A stretch of DNA of 64,000 nucleotides from Streptococcus anginosus (GTDB lineage Bacteria; Bacillota; Bacilli; Lactobacillales; Streptococcaceae), in the NCBI RefSeq assembly GCF_001697145.1, contig NZ_CP012719.1, positions 1,026,501 to 1,090,500 of the forward strand. Direction: 5' to 3'. A program made the position numbers and the translations under genes. This document shows, piece by piece, positions 45,235-55,830 of the stretch (its first letter is position 1; every line of letters starts with the position of its first letter). The notes below the pieces were generated by a model. The model was not told the DNA's origin. It saw nothing but the letters and a program-made list of their open reading frames with translations, and made no database searches.

Positions 45235-46716
45235 CTATTTCTTAAGACCAACTGATTCAACGAAACGCATAAAGGCGATTTGACCTTCTTTTGTGCGCTT
45301 GTAAACACCTGCATCTTCCAAGACACGTTTGAAAATCTGACCAACCGAAGCACGCACGATTGTCTGGACTGATTCTGCTGTTATATCTGAATGGCTATCT
45401 TTTAACTGCTCAGCCCACGCTTGATGATAAGGAGCCACTTCTTTTATTTGCCCCAAAAGAAATTCTTCAACTTCTTTTAACTCATTTTTCAAACGAGGTG
45501 GGAGAATCGCTAAGCCCATGACCTCAATCAAACCAATGTTTTCTTTCTTGATATGCTGAACATCTTTATGAGGATGATAAATACCATCTGGATGCTCTTT
45601 TGACGTTTGATTGTCCCGAAGAACCAAATCTAACTCAAACTTGCCATTTTTTTGGCGTGCGATTGGAGTAATGGTATGGTGCGATTCACCATTTGACTCA
45701 GCTACAATCTGAACAGTCGGATCGGAGTAACTGCACCATTTCTGTAAAATTTTATCCGCCAAATCTATCAATGTGGATTTATCAGTTGATTGCAACCTTA
45801 AAACCGACATAGGCCAATTGACAATACCGGCTTCTACATTTTCAAAACCTGCAAAGATGAAAGTTTTGTCAAGCTCTGCCTTTTCCATAGGAAAAGTATG
45901 TCGTCCACCTTGATAATGGTCGTGAGTGAGAATGGAGCCTCCTACGATAGGAAGATCCGCATTGGAGCCTGCAAAATAACCCGGAAAAGTCTCTACAATG
46001 TCCAAAAGACGTTCAAAAGTAGCACGACTGATAGCCATAGGAGTATGCTTGCTATCTAAAAAGATACAATGCTCATTAAAATATGCATAGGGCGAATACT
46101 GAAAGCCCCATTCTCGTCCGGCTAAATCAAAGCGGATAATTCGATGATTCACTCGCGCTGGATGATCTAGTCGCCCTTGATATCCTTCATTTTCAAAACA
46201 AAGCTGGCAAGCTGGATAGTGGCTCGTCTTGGCTTTCTTAGCTGCTGCAATTTCCTTGGGATCTTTTTCCGGCTTAGAAAGATTGATCGTAATCTCCAAA
46301 TCACCATATTCAGTCGGTGTTTGATAGGCAATGTTTTTAGAAATAGCTTTGACCTTGATATAATCATTACGCTTACTAAGCTCATAAAAATCAGCAATAG
46401 CCCGCTTGGGATCTTGTTCATAAGTCTGCCAAAATTGCTGATTGAGCTGACTGGGTGCTGGCGTGACTAAATTCATCAACTCTGCCCCAAGAATATCCTG
46501 TTCTGCAAGAGTTGAGCCGATTTTTCCAACTGCTAAAGCAACTTCTAGTAAATCATCTTTGAGATCAATTAAGCTGGTTGCTGCTGTCTCTTGCTTTGCA
46601 GCTTCTTCTCCAACCAGACTCATGACGCGATTTGCTAGATAAATCCGGTCGATTTCTGTAAAAGAGCTATTTGCTATGACCTCCGTTACAAAGGCATTCA
46701 GTAAATTTCGTGCCAT
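45235..46716 (-). CDS. galT: UDP-glucose--hexose-1-phosphate uridylyltransferase (type 2)
   Basis: A 493-residue transferase that swaps galactose-1-phosphate for glucose-1-phosphate on UDP. The length and the Gram-positive branch (HYPACQLCFENEGYQGR, RVNHRIIRFDLAGREWGFQYSPYAYFNEHC) identify GalT type 2, and the catalytic region is ILTHDHYQGGRHTFP. It follows galK after a 72-base gap with a hairpin. Confidence 0.95.
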   Translation of the reverse strand: MARNLLNAFVTEVIANSSFTEIDRIYLANRVMSLVGEEAAKQETAATSLIDLKDDLLEVALAVGKIGSTLAEQDILGAELMNLVTPAPSQLNQQFWQTYEQDPKRAIADFYELSKRNDYIKVKAISKNIAYQTPTEYGDLEITINLSKPEKDPKEIAAAKKAKTSHYPACQLCFENEGYQGRLDHPARVNHRIIRFDLAGREWGFQYSPYAYFNEHCIFLDSKHTPMAISRATFERLLDIVETFPGYFAGSNADLPIVGGSILTHDHYQGGRHTFPMEKAELDKTFIFAGFENVEAGIVNWPMSVLRLQSTDKSTLIDLADKILQKWCSYSDPTVQIVAESNGESHHTITPIARQKNGKFELDLVLRDNQTSKEHPDGIYHPHKDVQHIKKENIGLIEVMGLAILPPRLKNELKEVEEFLLGQIKEVAPYHQAWAEQLKDSHSDITAESVQTIVRASVGQIFKRVLEDAGVYKRTKEGQIAFMRFVESVGLKK

Positions 46717-46739
46717 TGATTTTCCTTTCTTTTATAGAA

Positions 46740-46763
46740 AGGGCTGAAATCCTCGTCAGCCCT
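46740..46763 (-). promoter_or_regulatory. Intercistronic hairpin between galK and galT
   Basis: AGGGCTGA (46740-46747) and TCAGCCCT (46756-46763) arms, 8-base loop, no strong T-run. Likely an mRNA-processing or stability element. Confidence 0.6.
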
Positions 46764-46788
46764 TATTACTATTATGTAAAACGCTCGC

Positions 46789-47967
46789 TTAATCCAATAC
46801 GCGACTGCCACCAGCAATTTCAGCAATATAGAAGCTCGGTGCATAACCTACGACTTCTTCATATTTTTGACCAACATTTTTTTGAAAAGCTTCCACTGCG
46901 TCTTTACGAACCAAAGCAATGGCACAACCGCCAAATCCTGCTCCTGTCATGCGAGCGCCCAGCACTCCTTCTTGCTCCCATGCAGTATGAGCCAAGGTAT
47001 CCAACTCTAATCCTGTGACTTCATAATCATGTTCAAGTGAGACATGAGATGCATTCATTAAGCGACCGAATTTTCCCAAATCGCCAGCTTGCAATGCAGC
47101 TTGAGCTTGAAGTGTCCGTTGATTTTCCAACACAGCGTGACGAGCGCGTTTGAGTCGATTTTCATCTTGAATTAAGTAGCTGTATTCATCAAAATCCCAC
47201 TCATTTAATTCACCCAAGGTTGCAATAGAGAGTTTTTGCTTTAATTCCTCTACTGCTTTTTCACACTCTGCACGGCGTTCATTGTATTTGGAGTCTGCTA
47301 GTTCACGACGCTTGTTTGTATTCATGATGACAACCACATTGTCTTTAAGATCAAGCGGCACTAACTCGTATTCGAGCGTGTTCGTATCTAAGTAAATTGC
47401 CCGTTGATCCGCCCCCATGCCAATGGCAAATTGATCCATGATACCAGAATTAACACCGATAAATTCATTTTCTGTTTGTTTACCAATTTTTACTAAATCC
47501 AAACGTTCTAATTTTAAATCAAACAGTTTCTCTGCAATAATTCCTGTCAGTAGCTCTAAAGAAGCCGATGAAGAGAGACCCGAACCATTTGGGATATTTC
47601 CAAAAACATAGATGTCCATTCCTTTGTTAATGACATACCCCGCCTTTTGCAAGAAATGAAGCACACCTTTTGGATAATTCGTCCAATTATGCGCTTTTTC
47701 AAAACGAAGATCTTCTAGCGGCACCTCAATAATCCCTTTGTCTTCAAAATTTGCTGAGTAAAAACGAAGTAAATTATCGTCACGCTTGCGCGCCGCTCCG
47801 TAAGTTCCGAGCGAAATAGCCGCAGGAAAAACGTGACCACCATTGTAGTCTGTATGCTCACCAATCAGGTTAATGCGTCCCGGTGAAAAGAATGTATGAT
47901 CTGCTTCTGTTCCAAAAACTGTTGCAAAATCTGAACGTAATTGTTGAATAGAAAGAGTCGTTGACAT
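46789..47967 (-). CDS. galK: Galactokinase
   Basis: A 392-residue GHMP kinase that makes galactose-1-phosphate. [21 protein letters not shown] is the galactokinase signature (about residue 29-48); the ATP loop is [13 protein letters not shown] (about 121) and the third motif [14 protein letters not shown] (about 343). First gene of the operon, divergent from galR. Confidence 0.96.
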   Translation of the reverse strand: MSTTLSIQQLRSDFATVFGTEADHTFFSPGRINLIGEHTDYNGGHVFPAAISLGTYGAARKRDDNLLRFYSANFEDKGIIEVPLEDLRFEKAHNWTNYPKGVLHFLQKAGYVINKGMDIYVFGNIPNGSGLSSSASLELLTGIIAEKLFDLKLERLDLVKIGKQTENEFIGVNSGIMDQFAIGMGADQRAIYLDTNTLEYELVPLDLKDNVVVIMNTNKRRELADSKYNERRAECEKAVEELKQKLSIATLGELNEWDFDEYSYLIQDENRLKRARHAVLENQRTLQAQAALQAGDLGKFGRLMNASHVSLEHDYEVTGLELDTLAHTAWEQEGVLGARMTGAGFGGCAIALVRKDAVEAFQKNVGQKYEEVVGYAPSFYIAEIAGGSRVLD

Positions 47968-48025
47968 AAAAAGTCTCCTTTTTATTTGGTATTGTAACCG
48001 TTTTATTATCTTTATTATAAAACAT

Positions 48026-48160
48026 CATTAGTAAAACTTCAAGTATTTTAGTAAAATTTTACCAAAATTTTATCAATCAAGTTGTAAAAAATAATACTCG
48101 TCAATCTTTCATACTAAACTTTAAAAAATTTACTAAATATTTTTGTATTTTACTAATTTT
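48026..48160. promoter_or_regulatory. GalR operators in the galK-galR intergenic region
   Basis: A dyad made of TTTTAGTAAAA (48046-48056) followed directly by TTTTACCAAAA (48057-48067) is present. Single TTTTACTAA or TTAGTAAAA half sites lie near 48028, 48130 and 48148. The pattern fits operators of a LacI-type GalR that represses galK and itself. Confidence 0.75.
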
Positions 48161-48195
48161 TAAGATATAATAGACATATTCTTTAAAGAAATTAG

Positions 48196-49206
<1,011 letters not shown>

Positions 49207-49208
49207 AA

Positions 49209-50144
49209 ATGAAAACATACGAAATTTTATTCGACATTTTAAGTCGAGAATCTGACTATATCAGCGGTGAAAAATTAGCACAGGAGTTAGGAATTTCACG
49301 CACTTCTATCTGGAAAGCTATTCAACATTTGGAAAAAGAAGGCGTTCACATTGAATCCGTTAAAAATAAAGGCTATAAGCTCCTTTCAGGTGATTTATTG
49401 ATTGCTGAGAAAATAGAAGAAACTGCTCCTATTCAAGTTTCCTTCAATCCAAACTGCAAATCCACTCAACTTGATGCCAAAGCAGGAGTTGAAGCTGGCA
49501 ATCCTGCCAACACCCTCTATTTGGCTTCTTCTCAGACAGCTGGTCGTGGACGCTTTGGCAGAAATTATTTTGCTCCAGAAAAAGGCGGGATTTATATGTC
49601 TCTTCACTTGAAACCCAATCTCTCTTTTCAGCAAATTCCCGCCTATACTATCCTGACTGCCGGAGCCATTTACAAAGCCATTAAAGACCTCACTTTAATG
49701 GAAATGGATATTAAATGGGTCAATGACATTTACTACAAGAGCAAGAAAATAGCTGGCATCTTAACCGAAGCTATTACTTCTGTCGAGACGGGCTTAGTCA
49801 CTGATGTGATTATTGGAGTGGGCATCAATTTCGCAATCTCTGATTTTCCGAAAGAGTTAAAAAATAAGGCTGGCTCTCTCTTCCACGAAAAGCAACCTAT
49901 CACACGCAATGAACTCATTGCTGAGATTTGGAAAGATTTCTATGAATGTGAGCCAGACGAGCTGATTTACCTTTACAAACAACATTCCCTTGTCTTAGGT
50001 CGGACGGTCACTTTTTGCCAGAATGACAAAGAATACAAAGGAGTTGCCAAGGAAATATCAGATAGCGGTCAGCTGTTGGTTCAATTAGATACCGGTCGAG
50101 AAATGTGGCTAAATAGTGGTGAAGTTTCTTTAACAAGTTGGTAA
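49209..50144 (+). CDS. birA: Bifunctional biotin--protein ligase/repressor BirA
   Basis: A 311-residue protein with an N-terminal winged helix (GEKLAQELGISRTSIWKAIQHLEKEG) and a ligase domain: SQTAGRGRFGRNYFAPEKGG (biotinyl-adenylate loop, about residue 110) and KWVNDIYYKSKKIAGIL. It attaches biotin to carboxylases and may repress biotin genes. It starts just after galR, so it may be partly read from that promoter. Confidence 0.93.
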   Translation: MKTYEILFDILSRESDYISGEKLAQELGISRTSIWKAIQHLEKEGVHIESVKNKGYKLLSGDLLIAEKIEETAPIQVSFNPNCKSTQLDAKAGVEAGNPANTLYLASSQTAGRGRFGRNYFAPEKGGIYMSLHLKPNLSFQQIPAYTILTAGAIYKAIKDLTLMEMDIKWVNDIYYKSKKIAGILTEAITSVETGLVTDVIIGVGINFAISDFPKELKNKAGSLFHEKQPITRNELIAEIWKDFYECEPDELIYLYKQHSLVLGRTVTFCQNDKEYKGVAKEISDSGQLLVQLDTGREMWLNSGEVSLTSW

Positions 50145-50149
50145 ATAAA

Positions 50150-50197
50150 AGAAGGGGATAAATTGAGTAAACATCAACTTGTCTCCTTCTTTTTCAG
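50150..50197 (+). terminator. Terminator after birA
   Basis: AGAAGGGGA...TCTCCTTCT arms with G-U pairs, followed by TTTTT. Confidence 0.7.
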
Positions 50198-50254
50198 CAC
50201 AAAATCAATTCCTTTTATTCTACCATGTGCAGATTTTTTAAATCAAACAGAAGA

Positions 50255-50288
50255 AAAAAGGTCAAGGAATTTTGCCTCAACCTTTCTT
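50255..50288 (-). terminator. Terminator of the dnaX transcript
   Basis: AAAGGTTGAGG and CCTTGACCTTT arms read on the minus strand, followed by TTT. Confidence 0.65.
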
Positions 50289-50289
50289 T

Positions 50290-50484
50290 TTATTTTTTAC
50301 GTTTGATATGTTTGTCAATTTCGTCCACTATTTTACCCATGACATAGCTCACCTGTAAATTGCGAATCACTAGAAGCGCCCAGAAAACGGCAAATAAATA
50401 GTGTCCTGACATCATTGCTTCGTTAAAAAAATACGTTTCAATTGCTGTGAAAAAAGCTGTTGTAAGAAATTGTTGTCTTGTCAT
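50290..50484 (-). CDS. Small membrane protein, DUF3272-like
   Basis: Sixty-four residues with two hydrophobic stretches (about 8-24, 28-44) and a basic tail KHIKRKK. The start MTRQQFLTTAFFTAIETYFFNE resembles the streptococcal DUF3272 family, usually next to dnaX. Function unknown. It follows dnaX by 38 bases. Confidence 0.72.
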   Translation of the reverse strand: MTRQQFLTTAFFTAIETYFFNEAMMSGHYLFAVFWALLVIRNLQVSYVMGKIVDEIDKHIKRKK

Positions 50485-50522
50485 GATTCTATTATAGCAC
50501 GAAACAGCAGAAAAATCTAAAT

Positions 50523-52187
50523 TCAGTCCTCTTGAACGGTAATTTTTTCCGCTAAGAAATCAAATCCTTCTGGAATGACCGTATTCTCTTTTTCTTCAGC
50601 TTGTGGTGCATTTTCTCCACGCGCTTTAGCCGAAAATTCAGCCCGAATCTCTGTCCAATCCGTCATAGAAACCGCCAAGATGTCTGGTGAAAATCCAGCC
50701 GCATTGCTCAAGAGATTTCCAAACATGGTGTTGAGATTTTCCCGTTTCATGGTTTGTTCTGCATTAAAGCTTGACTCAAATGCCAGAATAGCGTGGTTTT
50801 CGTTAGCTGCGACGGGTTGTGAGCCGACTAAAAGTGCCTTATCTGCTCCGGCTAAACTTTCAATAATTTCTCCCCAAGCATTCTGCAACTTGGTTAAATT
50901 ACTGCGAGCCAGGCTAGGATTTTCAACTGCTTCTTGCAGAATGGCATTCACTTTATGGCGGTCTACTCGATAACCCTTGCTTGTTTTGGCTGAGCGTGTT
51001 GCCTGTACTGGCTTACTAGGTGCGGAACTTGACTGCAAACTTGCCAATTGATTCTTAAGCTGGTTGATTTCCTCTTTGAGCATTTCTATCTCGCCTGCTA
51101 TATTGGAGGGTAATTCTGCTTTATCTTGCCCTTCAGCCAGTCGAATGGTCATCATTTCTGTATAAATCTTGGGTTGCAAGCTGTTCTTGATTTCCGCAAG
51201 GCTCTTCGTTGCAATCTCAATCAACTCAAACAATCTTTCCTGCGGAGTCTTGAGGTTTTCTAAAAAGCTTTCACTCGTATGCGTATTTTCTCCACCCGTT
51301 TTAACGATGAGCAAATCTCTGAAATATTGCAGCAGGTCTGTGACAAAGCGAGCCATATTTTTGCCGCTGTCGAATATGACATCAAGATTTTTTAATGCCA
51401 CTGACGTATCATGCGCTAATACAGCTGCTACATACGCGTCTAATGCTCCTAAACTGATAGAACCCGTGATTTCTTCAGAAATAGCCGTTGTCAGCTGATT
51501 GTCTTGAGTCAAGCTGAGGGCTTGGTCCAAGATAGATAGGGCATCTCGCATACCGCCTTCTGCTCGTCTTGCAATAATCTGCACCGCTTCATTTTCAAAG
51601 TCAATATTTTCTTGCTGCAAAATCCACTCAATGTGCTCTACAATATCTTTGGTCTTAATCGACTTGAACTCAAAGCGCTGAACACGCGAGAGAATGGTTG
51701 CTGGTATTTTATGCAGCTCTGTCGTTGCTAAAATAAAGACAACATTCTCTGTCGGCTCTTCCAAAGTCTTAAGAAGCGCATTAAAAGCGCCTGTTGAGAG
51801 CATGTGAACCTCATCAATGATATAAACCTTGTGCTTCGCTAGACTGGGAGCATAAGTAGATTTGTCACGAATATCTCGGATTTCATCCACACCATTATTA
51901 GAAGCCGCGTCAATCTCAATGACATCTTCTAGGCTTCCTTCGGTAATGGCTTGGCAAATATAACAGTCATTGCAAGGCTCTCCATCCTTTTGGTTGGGGC
52001 AATTCATTGCCTTAGCAAAAATCTTGGCTACGCTGGTCTTTCCTGTCCCTCTGGGACCTGAAAAGAGATAAGCATGACTGATTTTATCTTGCTCAACCGC
52101 TTGCCGCAAGGTTGTCGCCACAACCTCTTGCCCAACTAGCTGACCGAAGGTTTGGCTTCTATATTTTCGATATAAAGCTTGATACAT
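50523..52187 (-). CDS. dnaX: DNA polymerase III subunits gamma/tau
   Basis: A 554-residue clamp-loader ATPase. Walker A GPRGTGKTS (about residue 44), a four-cysteine zinc module (CPNQKDGEPCNDCYIC), Walker B IIDEVHML and the sensor ATTELHKIPATILSR are in order. The C-terminal part beyond about 370 is the tau region that contacts polymerase. No clear slippery sequence was checked for. The start touches the stop of the sulfoxide reductase gene. Confidence 0.95.
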   Translation of the reverse strand: MYQALYRKYRSQTFGQLVGQEVVATTLRQAVEQDKISHAYLFSGPRGTGKTSVAKIFAKAMNCPNQKDGEPCNDCYICQAITEGSLEDVIEIDAASNNGVDEIRDIRDKSTYAPSLAKHKVYIIDEVHMLSTGAFNALLKTLEEPTENVVFILATTELHKIPATILSRVQRFEFKSIKTKDIVEHIEWILQQENIDFENEAVQIIARRAEGGMRDALSILDQALSLTQDNQLTTAISEEITGSISLGALDAYVAAVLAHDTSVALKNLDVIFDSGKNMARFVTDLLQYFRDLLIVKTGGENTHTSESFLENLKTPQERLFELIEIATKSLAEIKNSLQPKIYTEMMTIRLAEGQDKAELPSNIAGEIEMLKEEINQLKNQLASLQSSSAPSKPVQATRSAKTSKGYRVDRHKVNAILQEAVENPSLARSNLTKLQNAWGEIIESLAGADKALLVGSQPVAANENHAILAFESSFNAEQTMKRENLNTMFGNLLSNAAGFSPDILAVSMTDWTEIRAEFSAKARGENAPQAEEKENTVIPEGFDFLAEKITVQED

Positions 52188-52684
52188 TAGGCTTTGTCTC
52201 CAAACATTTCAAAATTCCAACTTGTTTTCTCTAGTAAGAGAGCCACAAAATTTTCCAAATATTCTCGGTCAATCTCATCATAATCCGCTACCAGATGAGA
52301 ATCCAAATCCAGCACTCCTACTAAGCGGTCATTTTTGACCATTGGTACTACAATCTCGCTGCGAGCTCTGCTATCACAGGAAATGTAATTGCCATGTTGG
52401 GTCACATCTTCTACAATCATCGTCTGCCGTTTGGCTGCTGCTTCACCGCAGACCCCTTTTCCTAAAGCAATGTGCACGCAGGAAACGCCCCCTTGAAAAG
52501 GACCTAACACCAACTCGTTTCCGTCATAAAGATAAAAGCCAGTAAAGACAGAATGAGGCAAGGCTTGGTTTAGCAGAGCAGAGCTGTTAGAGAGATTCGC
52601 CAACGCATTGCTTTCGCCCTCAAGTAATGCTTCAAGCTGCGCTAAAAGTAATTGATAATTTGAAATTTTTTCTGATTGATTCAT
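52187..52684 (-). CDS. msrC: Free methionine-(R)-sulfoxide reductase (GAF domain)
   Basis: About 165 residues from the ATG at 52682-52684 (MNQSEKISN). The GAF fold carries the three cysteines of fRMsr: [19 protein letters not shown] and [16 protein letters not shown]. The enzyme reduces free Met-R-sulfoxide with thioredoxin and helps peroxide survival. It overlaps dnaX by one base, as often in streptococci. Confidence 0.9.
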   Translation of the reverse strand: MNQSEKISNYQLLLAQLEALLEGESNALANLSNSSALLNQALPHSVFTGFYLYDGNELVLGPFQGGVSCVHIALGKGVCGEAAAKRQTMIVEDVTQHGNYISCDSRARSEIVVPMVKNDRLVGVLDLDSHLVADYDEIDREYLENFVALLLEKTSWNFEMFGDKA

Positions 52685-52782
52685 ACTTTCTATTATATCA
52701 AAAAAACAGCCTCGTGACTGTTTTTTCGCAAGTGGGCAAGTCATTCCTCAAAAATGGTAGATTTGTCAGTTTATAAAGGGGC

Positions 52783-53125
52783 GTCCGAGGGTCGGGCGAA
52801 GTGAATTAGTTTTAATTGAGACAATCCGACCCTCGGATGGAGTGAATCTCTTTTGGTTGAAGTAATCTGACCCTCGGACGGAGTGAATCTCTTTTGGTTG
52901 AAGCAATCCGACCCTCGGACAGGATAAATTAGTTTTGGTTTGTTCTATCCGCTCGGCGGACAGAATGAATTCCTTTTGGTTTGTCTTGTCCGCTCGGCGG
53001 ACGGTGTGAATCTCTTTTAGTTTATCTTATCCGCCCGGCGGACGAAGTGAAATCATTTTGGTTTGTCTTATCCGCCCGGCGGACGGTGTGAATCTCTTTT
53101 AATTTATCTTGTCCGCCAGGCGGAC
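52783..53125. repeat. 41-bp tandem array, copy 2: nine 15-bp palindromic cores
   Basis: Cores begin at 52783, 52824, 52865, 52906, 52947, 52988, 53029, 53070 and 53111, exactly 41 bp apart. They change along the array from ATCCGACCCTCGGAT through ATCCGCTCGGCGGAC to GTCCGCCAGGCGGAC, staying self-complementary. Linkers are 26 bp, many with CTTTTAGTTTAT or CTTTTGGTTTGT. This is the reverse orientation of the array at 15573-15833. No gene is seen in 52745-53203. Confidence 0.93.
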
Positions 53126-53159
53126 AAGATAAAATCTCCCTCTATAAACATAGAATAAC

Positions 53160-53191
53160 AAAAGAGCTGGAAAGTCAATTTCCAACTCTTG
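53160..53191 (-). terminator. Terminator of the adcAII-pht operon
   Basis: AAGAGTTGGAAA and TTTCCAGCTCTT arms with a 5-base loop, then TTTG, on the minus strand. Confidence 0.85.
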
Positions 53192-53203
53192 AGGGGTGCA
53201 TTA

Positions 53204-55822
53204 TTAAGAAACCAATTCTCCTGTGAGTACATTGATAGACTTGACAGTTCCTGTCGAATCAGTATAGCTGACTGTCTTGTTTTCAGGATGATAGGTAAAG
53301 TTTTCTAAGCTCAAACCATATTTAAAAGCAATGTTAATCATTTTTGCTCGAAAATCTTGCAGAGACAATCCATAGCTTGCTGCGCGTGCCTTTTCAGCTT
53401 CTTCAGCATTAACTGTTGGTTTTTCAGTCCCTTCTGAATTTTCCTTTTCATCATCTACCTCTTTACTTGCAGAGTCGTCTTTCTTATCTTCTGGCTCTTC
53501 ATTTGGTGCATAGTTCTTTCCGTTATCTGATTGATTTTTCTTACCATGCTGACTAGAATTACCAAAACCATTGTCAGAATGCGGACGGTCTTCTGGATGA
53601 GTGACGTAATATTTCACGGTCGCAAGGAAATCTTCCATGCTGTAGCCGTCAGGTGCTTTGTAAAGTCCTTGATCAAACCAAGAAAGAGAGATATTATGAT
53701 AATGGTCATAATGCGGAATAATCAATTGACCATTTTTATAATCAACGACATAAGCTGTATGATATGGCATTGCCTCAACAGGTACCTTTTTAGCCGGTGT
53801 CACGCGTTCATAGATTGATTGCGCACTTTCTTTTTGAGGTTGCTTTGGATCAGTTTTAGGCTTGTCTTCTTTCTTTTCATTCGGAGTTTTTGTTTTCAGA
53901 TACTCTTCCGTCGCCTTACGCTCAGATTCTGACAAATCTTTCTTAGGAATATAATGGCTGTGTGTCATGTGTGGCGCAGTGTAGCCATCTCCCTCATCCT
54001 TAATCACATCATGCGGATCAAAGATATAACCATCTGATGTCGCATAACGACCTGCAGCTTTAGCTAGCGCAACTTCATCAGCCGTATAAGCAATTTGAGA
54101 ATTTGCTTTACCTGCGCGGTCAGGGTGCTGTACCTCACTTGACAATTTCAAAACCTTATCCAATAAGGCAAGCTTATCCACATTCGGATTTGCAGCCTGT
54201 TGCATGAGGTCTTCAACCGTTGCCAGTTGTGCTTTATCCCCTTTGCTTTCAAGCGTTTGACGAATTGGTGTTAAGACTTTCTTGAAAGCAGCAACGATTT
54301 CAGCATTTTTCTTTGTCAGTCCCGCTTGTGTTTTCGGATCAACCGCCTTGACGATTTCAGACAACAAATCTTTCACCTTTTGAAGCACTGTTGCTTTTTC
54401 TTCTGTTCCAAGAGTGAAGCCAGATTTGATACCAGCGAGTTGCTCTTCAAAGTTTGCCTTTTGACTAGCATTTGTCACCTTACTCATCAAACTTTCAACC
54501 TTATTGATAAAGGTTTGAATCTGTTCATCCATCACTTCTGTCTCAGATGGTCCTTCTTTTGGCTTTTCAGGCTCTTTGCTTGGCTCAGTTTGCTTGCCAT
54601 CATTAGGTTTGTTTGGCTGTGTTTGGTCCTTGCCCGTATCTTGGTTCGGTTTACTTGGGTTTGGCTGTTGATTACTTTGACCAGCTAGCTTTTTCGCTTC
54701 TGAATAGTCCGTACCAGGAACAATCATCCGCGAAATTTTTTCTTCTAGTGGCGACATTTGACTATAGTAAATGAAATGATAATGATTACCATGTGGCACT
54801 GCCACCCCACTAGAAGATTTTTTAGTAATCTGTGCCGGGTCAAATACCAAACCATCAGATTCCACATGACGTTGGTTTAACGGCATCAAGTACAGTTGTT
54901 TTAACAGATTGATGATTTCTTGATGAGCAGATGGAGTATTCTGATGACTTGGTTGTGATGGCTGCGCATGATGATTATTGCCCTGATGGGTCTGTGTTCC
55001 CGGCGTTGATGGTTGGTAATGGATAGAAGGTAGTGTAGTTCCGCCATTTGATGGTCTTGATGGCGTTGGACTTGGACTCGGAGTTGATGTCGTACCGCCA
55101 GATTTGTGTTTGTTATCCCAATAGCTCTGAGCAGCAGCTAACTCACTAGGAGACAAATCTTTCTTTGGAATATAATGGAAATGATTACCATGCGGTACGA
55201 TGAAGCCATCTCCAGTATCTTCTATCACATCTGTCGGATTGAAAACATAGCCGTCATCCGTCGTATAACGACCTTGCGCACGAGCTTCTTTGACAGCTGT
55301 TGTTACATCACTACTTTTCGCTCCCTTATGGCCTTTTCCGCTATACTCTGCCCTTTGGCGAGCAATTTCTTCTTTTGTACGAACATTACTGGTATGATTT
55401 GGATCTTTCAAGTAAAGATAATATTTCCCATTCACCTTAATAATGTAGCCGTCTTTTACTTCGTTGACAATATCAGACTGCTGCAAGGTATAGTTTGGAT
55501 CCCGCATAATCAGCTCTTCACTGATAATCGCATCATAAGGGACTTTCCCATTATAATAATGATAATGATCACCGTGAGAAGTTACGTAACCTTGGTCTGT
55601 AATTTTGACAACAATCTGCTCTGCATTGATCCCTTCTTTCGCACTCACTTCATCAGGCGACAAATTCTCTGCTTGCTTGCCCTTGTTTGCTTTAGATTTT
55701 CCATTTACATAAGCAACACGGTTATTTTCCTTGCTAGATACTGTCTGATGACGCCCCAGCTCATAGCTACATAAACTTAGGACAACAACTGCAACAGAAC
55801 CGATAAGATATTTTTTCTTCAT
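53204..55822 (-). CDS. Pneumococcal-type histidine triad surface protein (Pht)
   Basis: About 872 residues from the ATG at 55820-55822 (MKKKYLIGS), after GAGGAG. The N-terminus with LSLCSYELGRHQ is the Pht export signal. Five zinc-binding HxxHxH triads are visible: HGDHYH (about 83), HGNHFH, HGNHYH, HMTHSH and HYDHYH, separated by Pro/Ser/Thr-rich and coiled-coil stretches. Pht proteins collect zinc for AdcAII and bind complement factors. The gene starts 9 bases past the adcAII stop region, confirming co-transcription. Confidence 0.93.
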   Translation of the reverse strand: MKKKYLIGSVAVVVLSLCSYELGRHQTVSSKENNRVAYVNGKSKANKGKQAENLSPDEVSAKEGINAEQIVVKITDQGYVTSHGDHYHYYNGKVPYDAIISEELIMRDPNYTLQQSDIVNEVKDGYIIKVNGKYYLYLKDPNHTSNVRTKEEIARQRAEYSGKGHKGAKSSDVTTAVKEARAQGRYTTDDGYVFNPTDVIEDTGDGFIVPHGNHFHYIPKKDLSPSELAAAQSYWDNKHKSGGTTSTPSPSPTPSRPSNGGTTLPSIHYQPSTPGTQTHQGNNHHAQPSQPSHQNTPSAHQEIINLLKQLYLMPLNQRHVESDGLVFDPAQITKKSSSGVAVPHGNHYHFIYYSQMSPLEEKISRMIVPGTDYSEAKKLAGQSNQQPNPSKPNQDTGKDQTQPNKPNDGKQTEPSKEPEKPKEGPSETEVMDEQIQTFINKVESLMSKVTNASQKANFEEQLAGIKSGFTLGTEEKATVLQKVKDLLSEIVKAVDPKTQAGLTKKNAEIVAAFKKVLTPIRQTLESKGDKAQLATVEDLMQQAANPNVDKLALLDKVLKLSSEVQHPDRAGKANSQIAYTADEVALAKAAGRYATSDGYIFDPHDVIKDEGDGYTAPHMTHSHYIPKKDLSESERKATEEYLKTKTPNEKKEDKPKTDPKQPQKESAQSIYERVTPAKKVPVEAMPYHTAYVVDYKNGQLIIPHYDHYHNISLSWFDQGLYKAPDGYSMEDFLATVKYYVTHPEDRPHSDNGFGNSSQHGKKNQSDNGKNYAPNEEPEDKKDDSASKEVDDEKENSEGTEKPTVNAEEAEKARAASYGLSLQDFRAKMINIAFKYGLSLENFTYHPENKTVSYTDSTGTVKSINVLTGELVS

Positions 55823-55830
55823 GATTCTCC

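Noticed and set aside
52783..53125. CRISPR array
   Set aside because: Same reasons as for the 15.6-kb array: related linkers, drifting cores, no cas genes.
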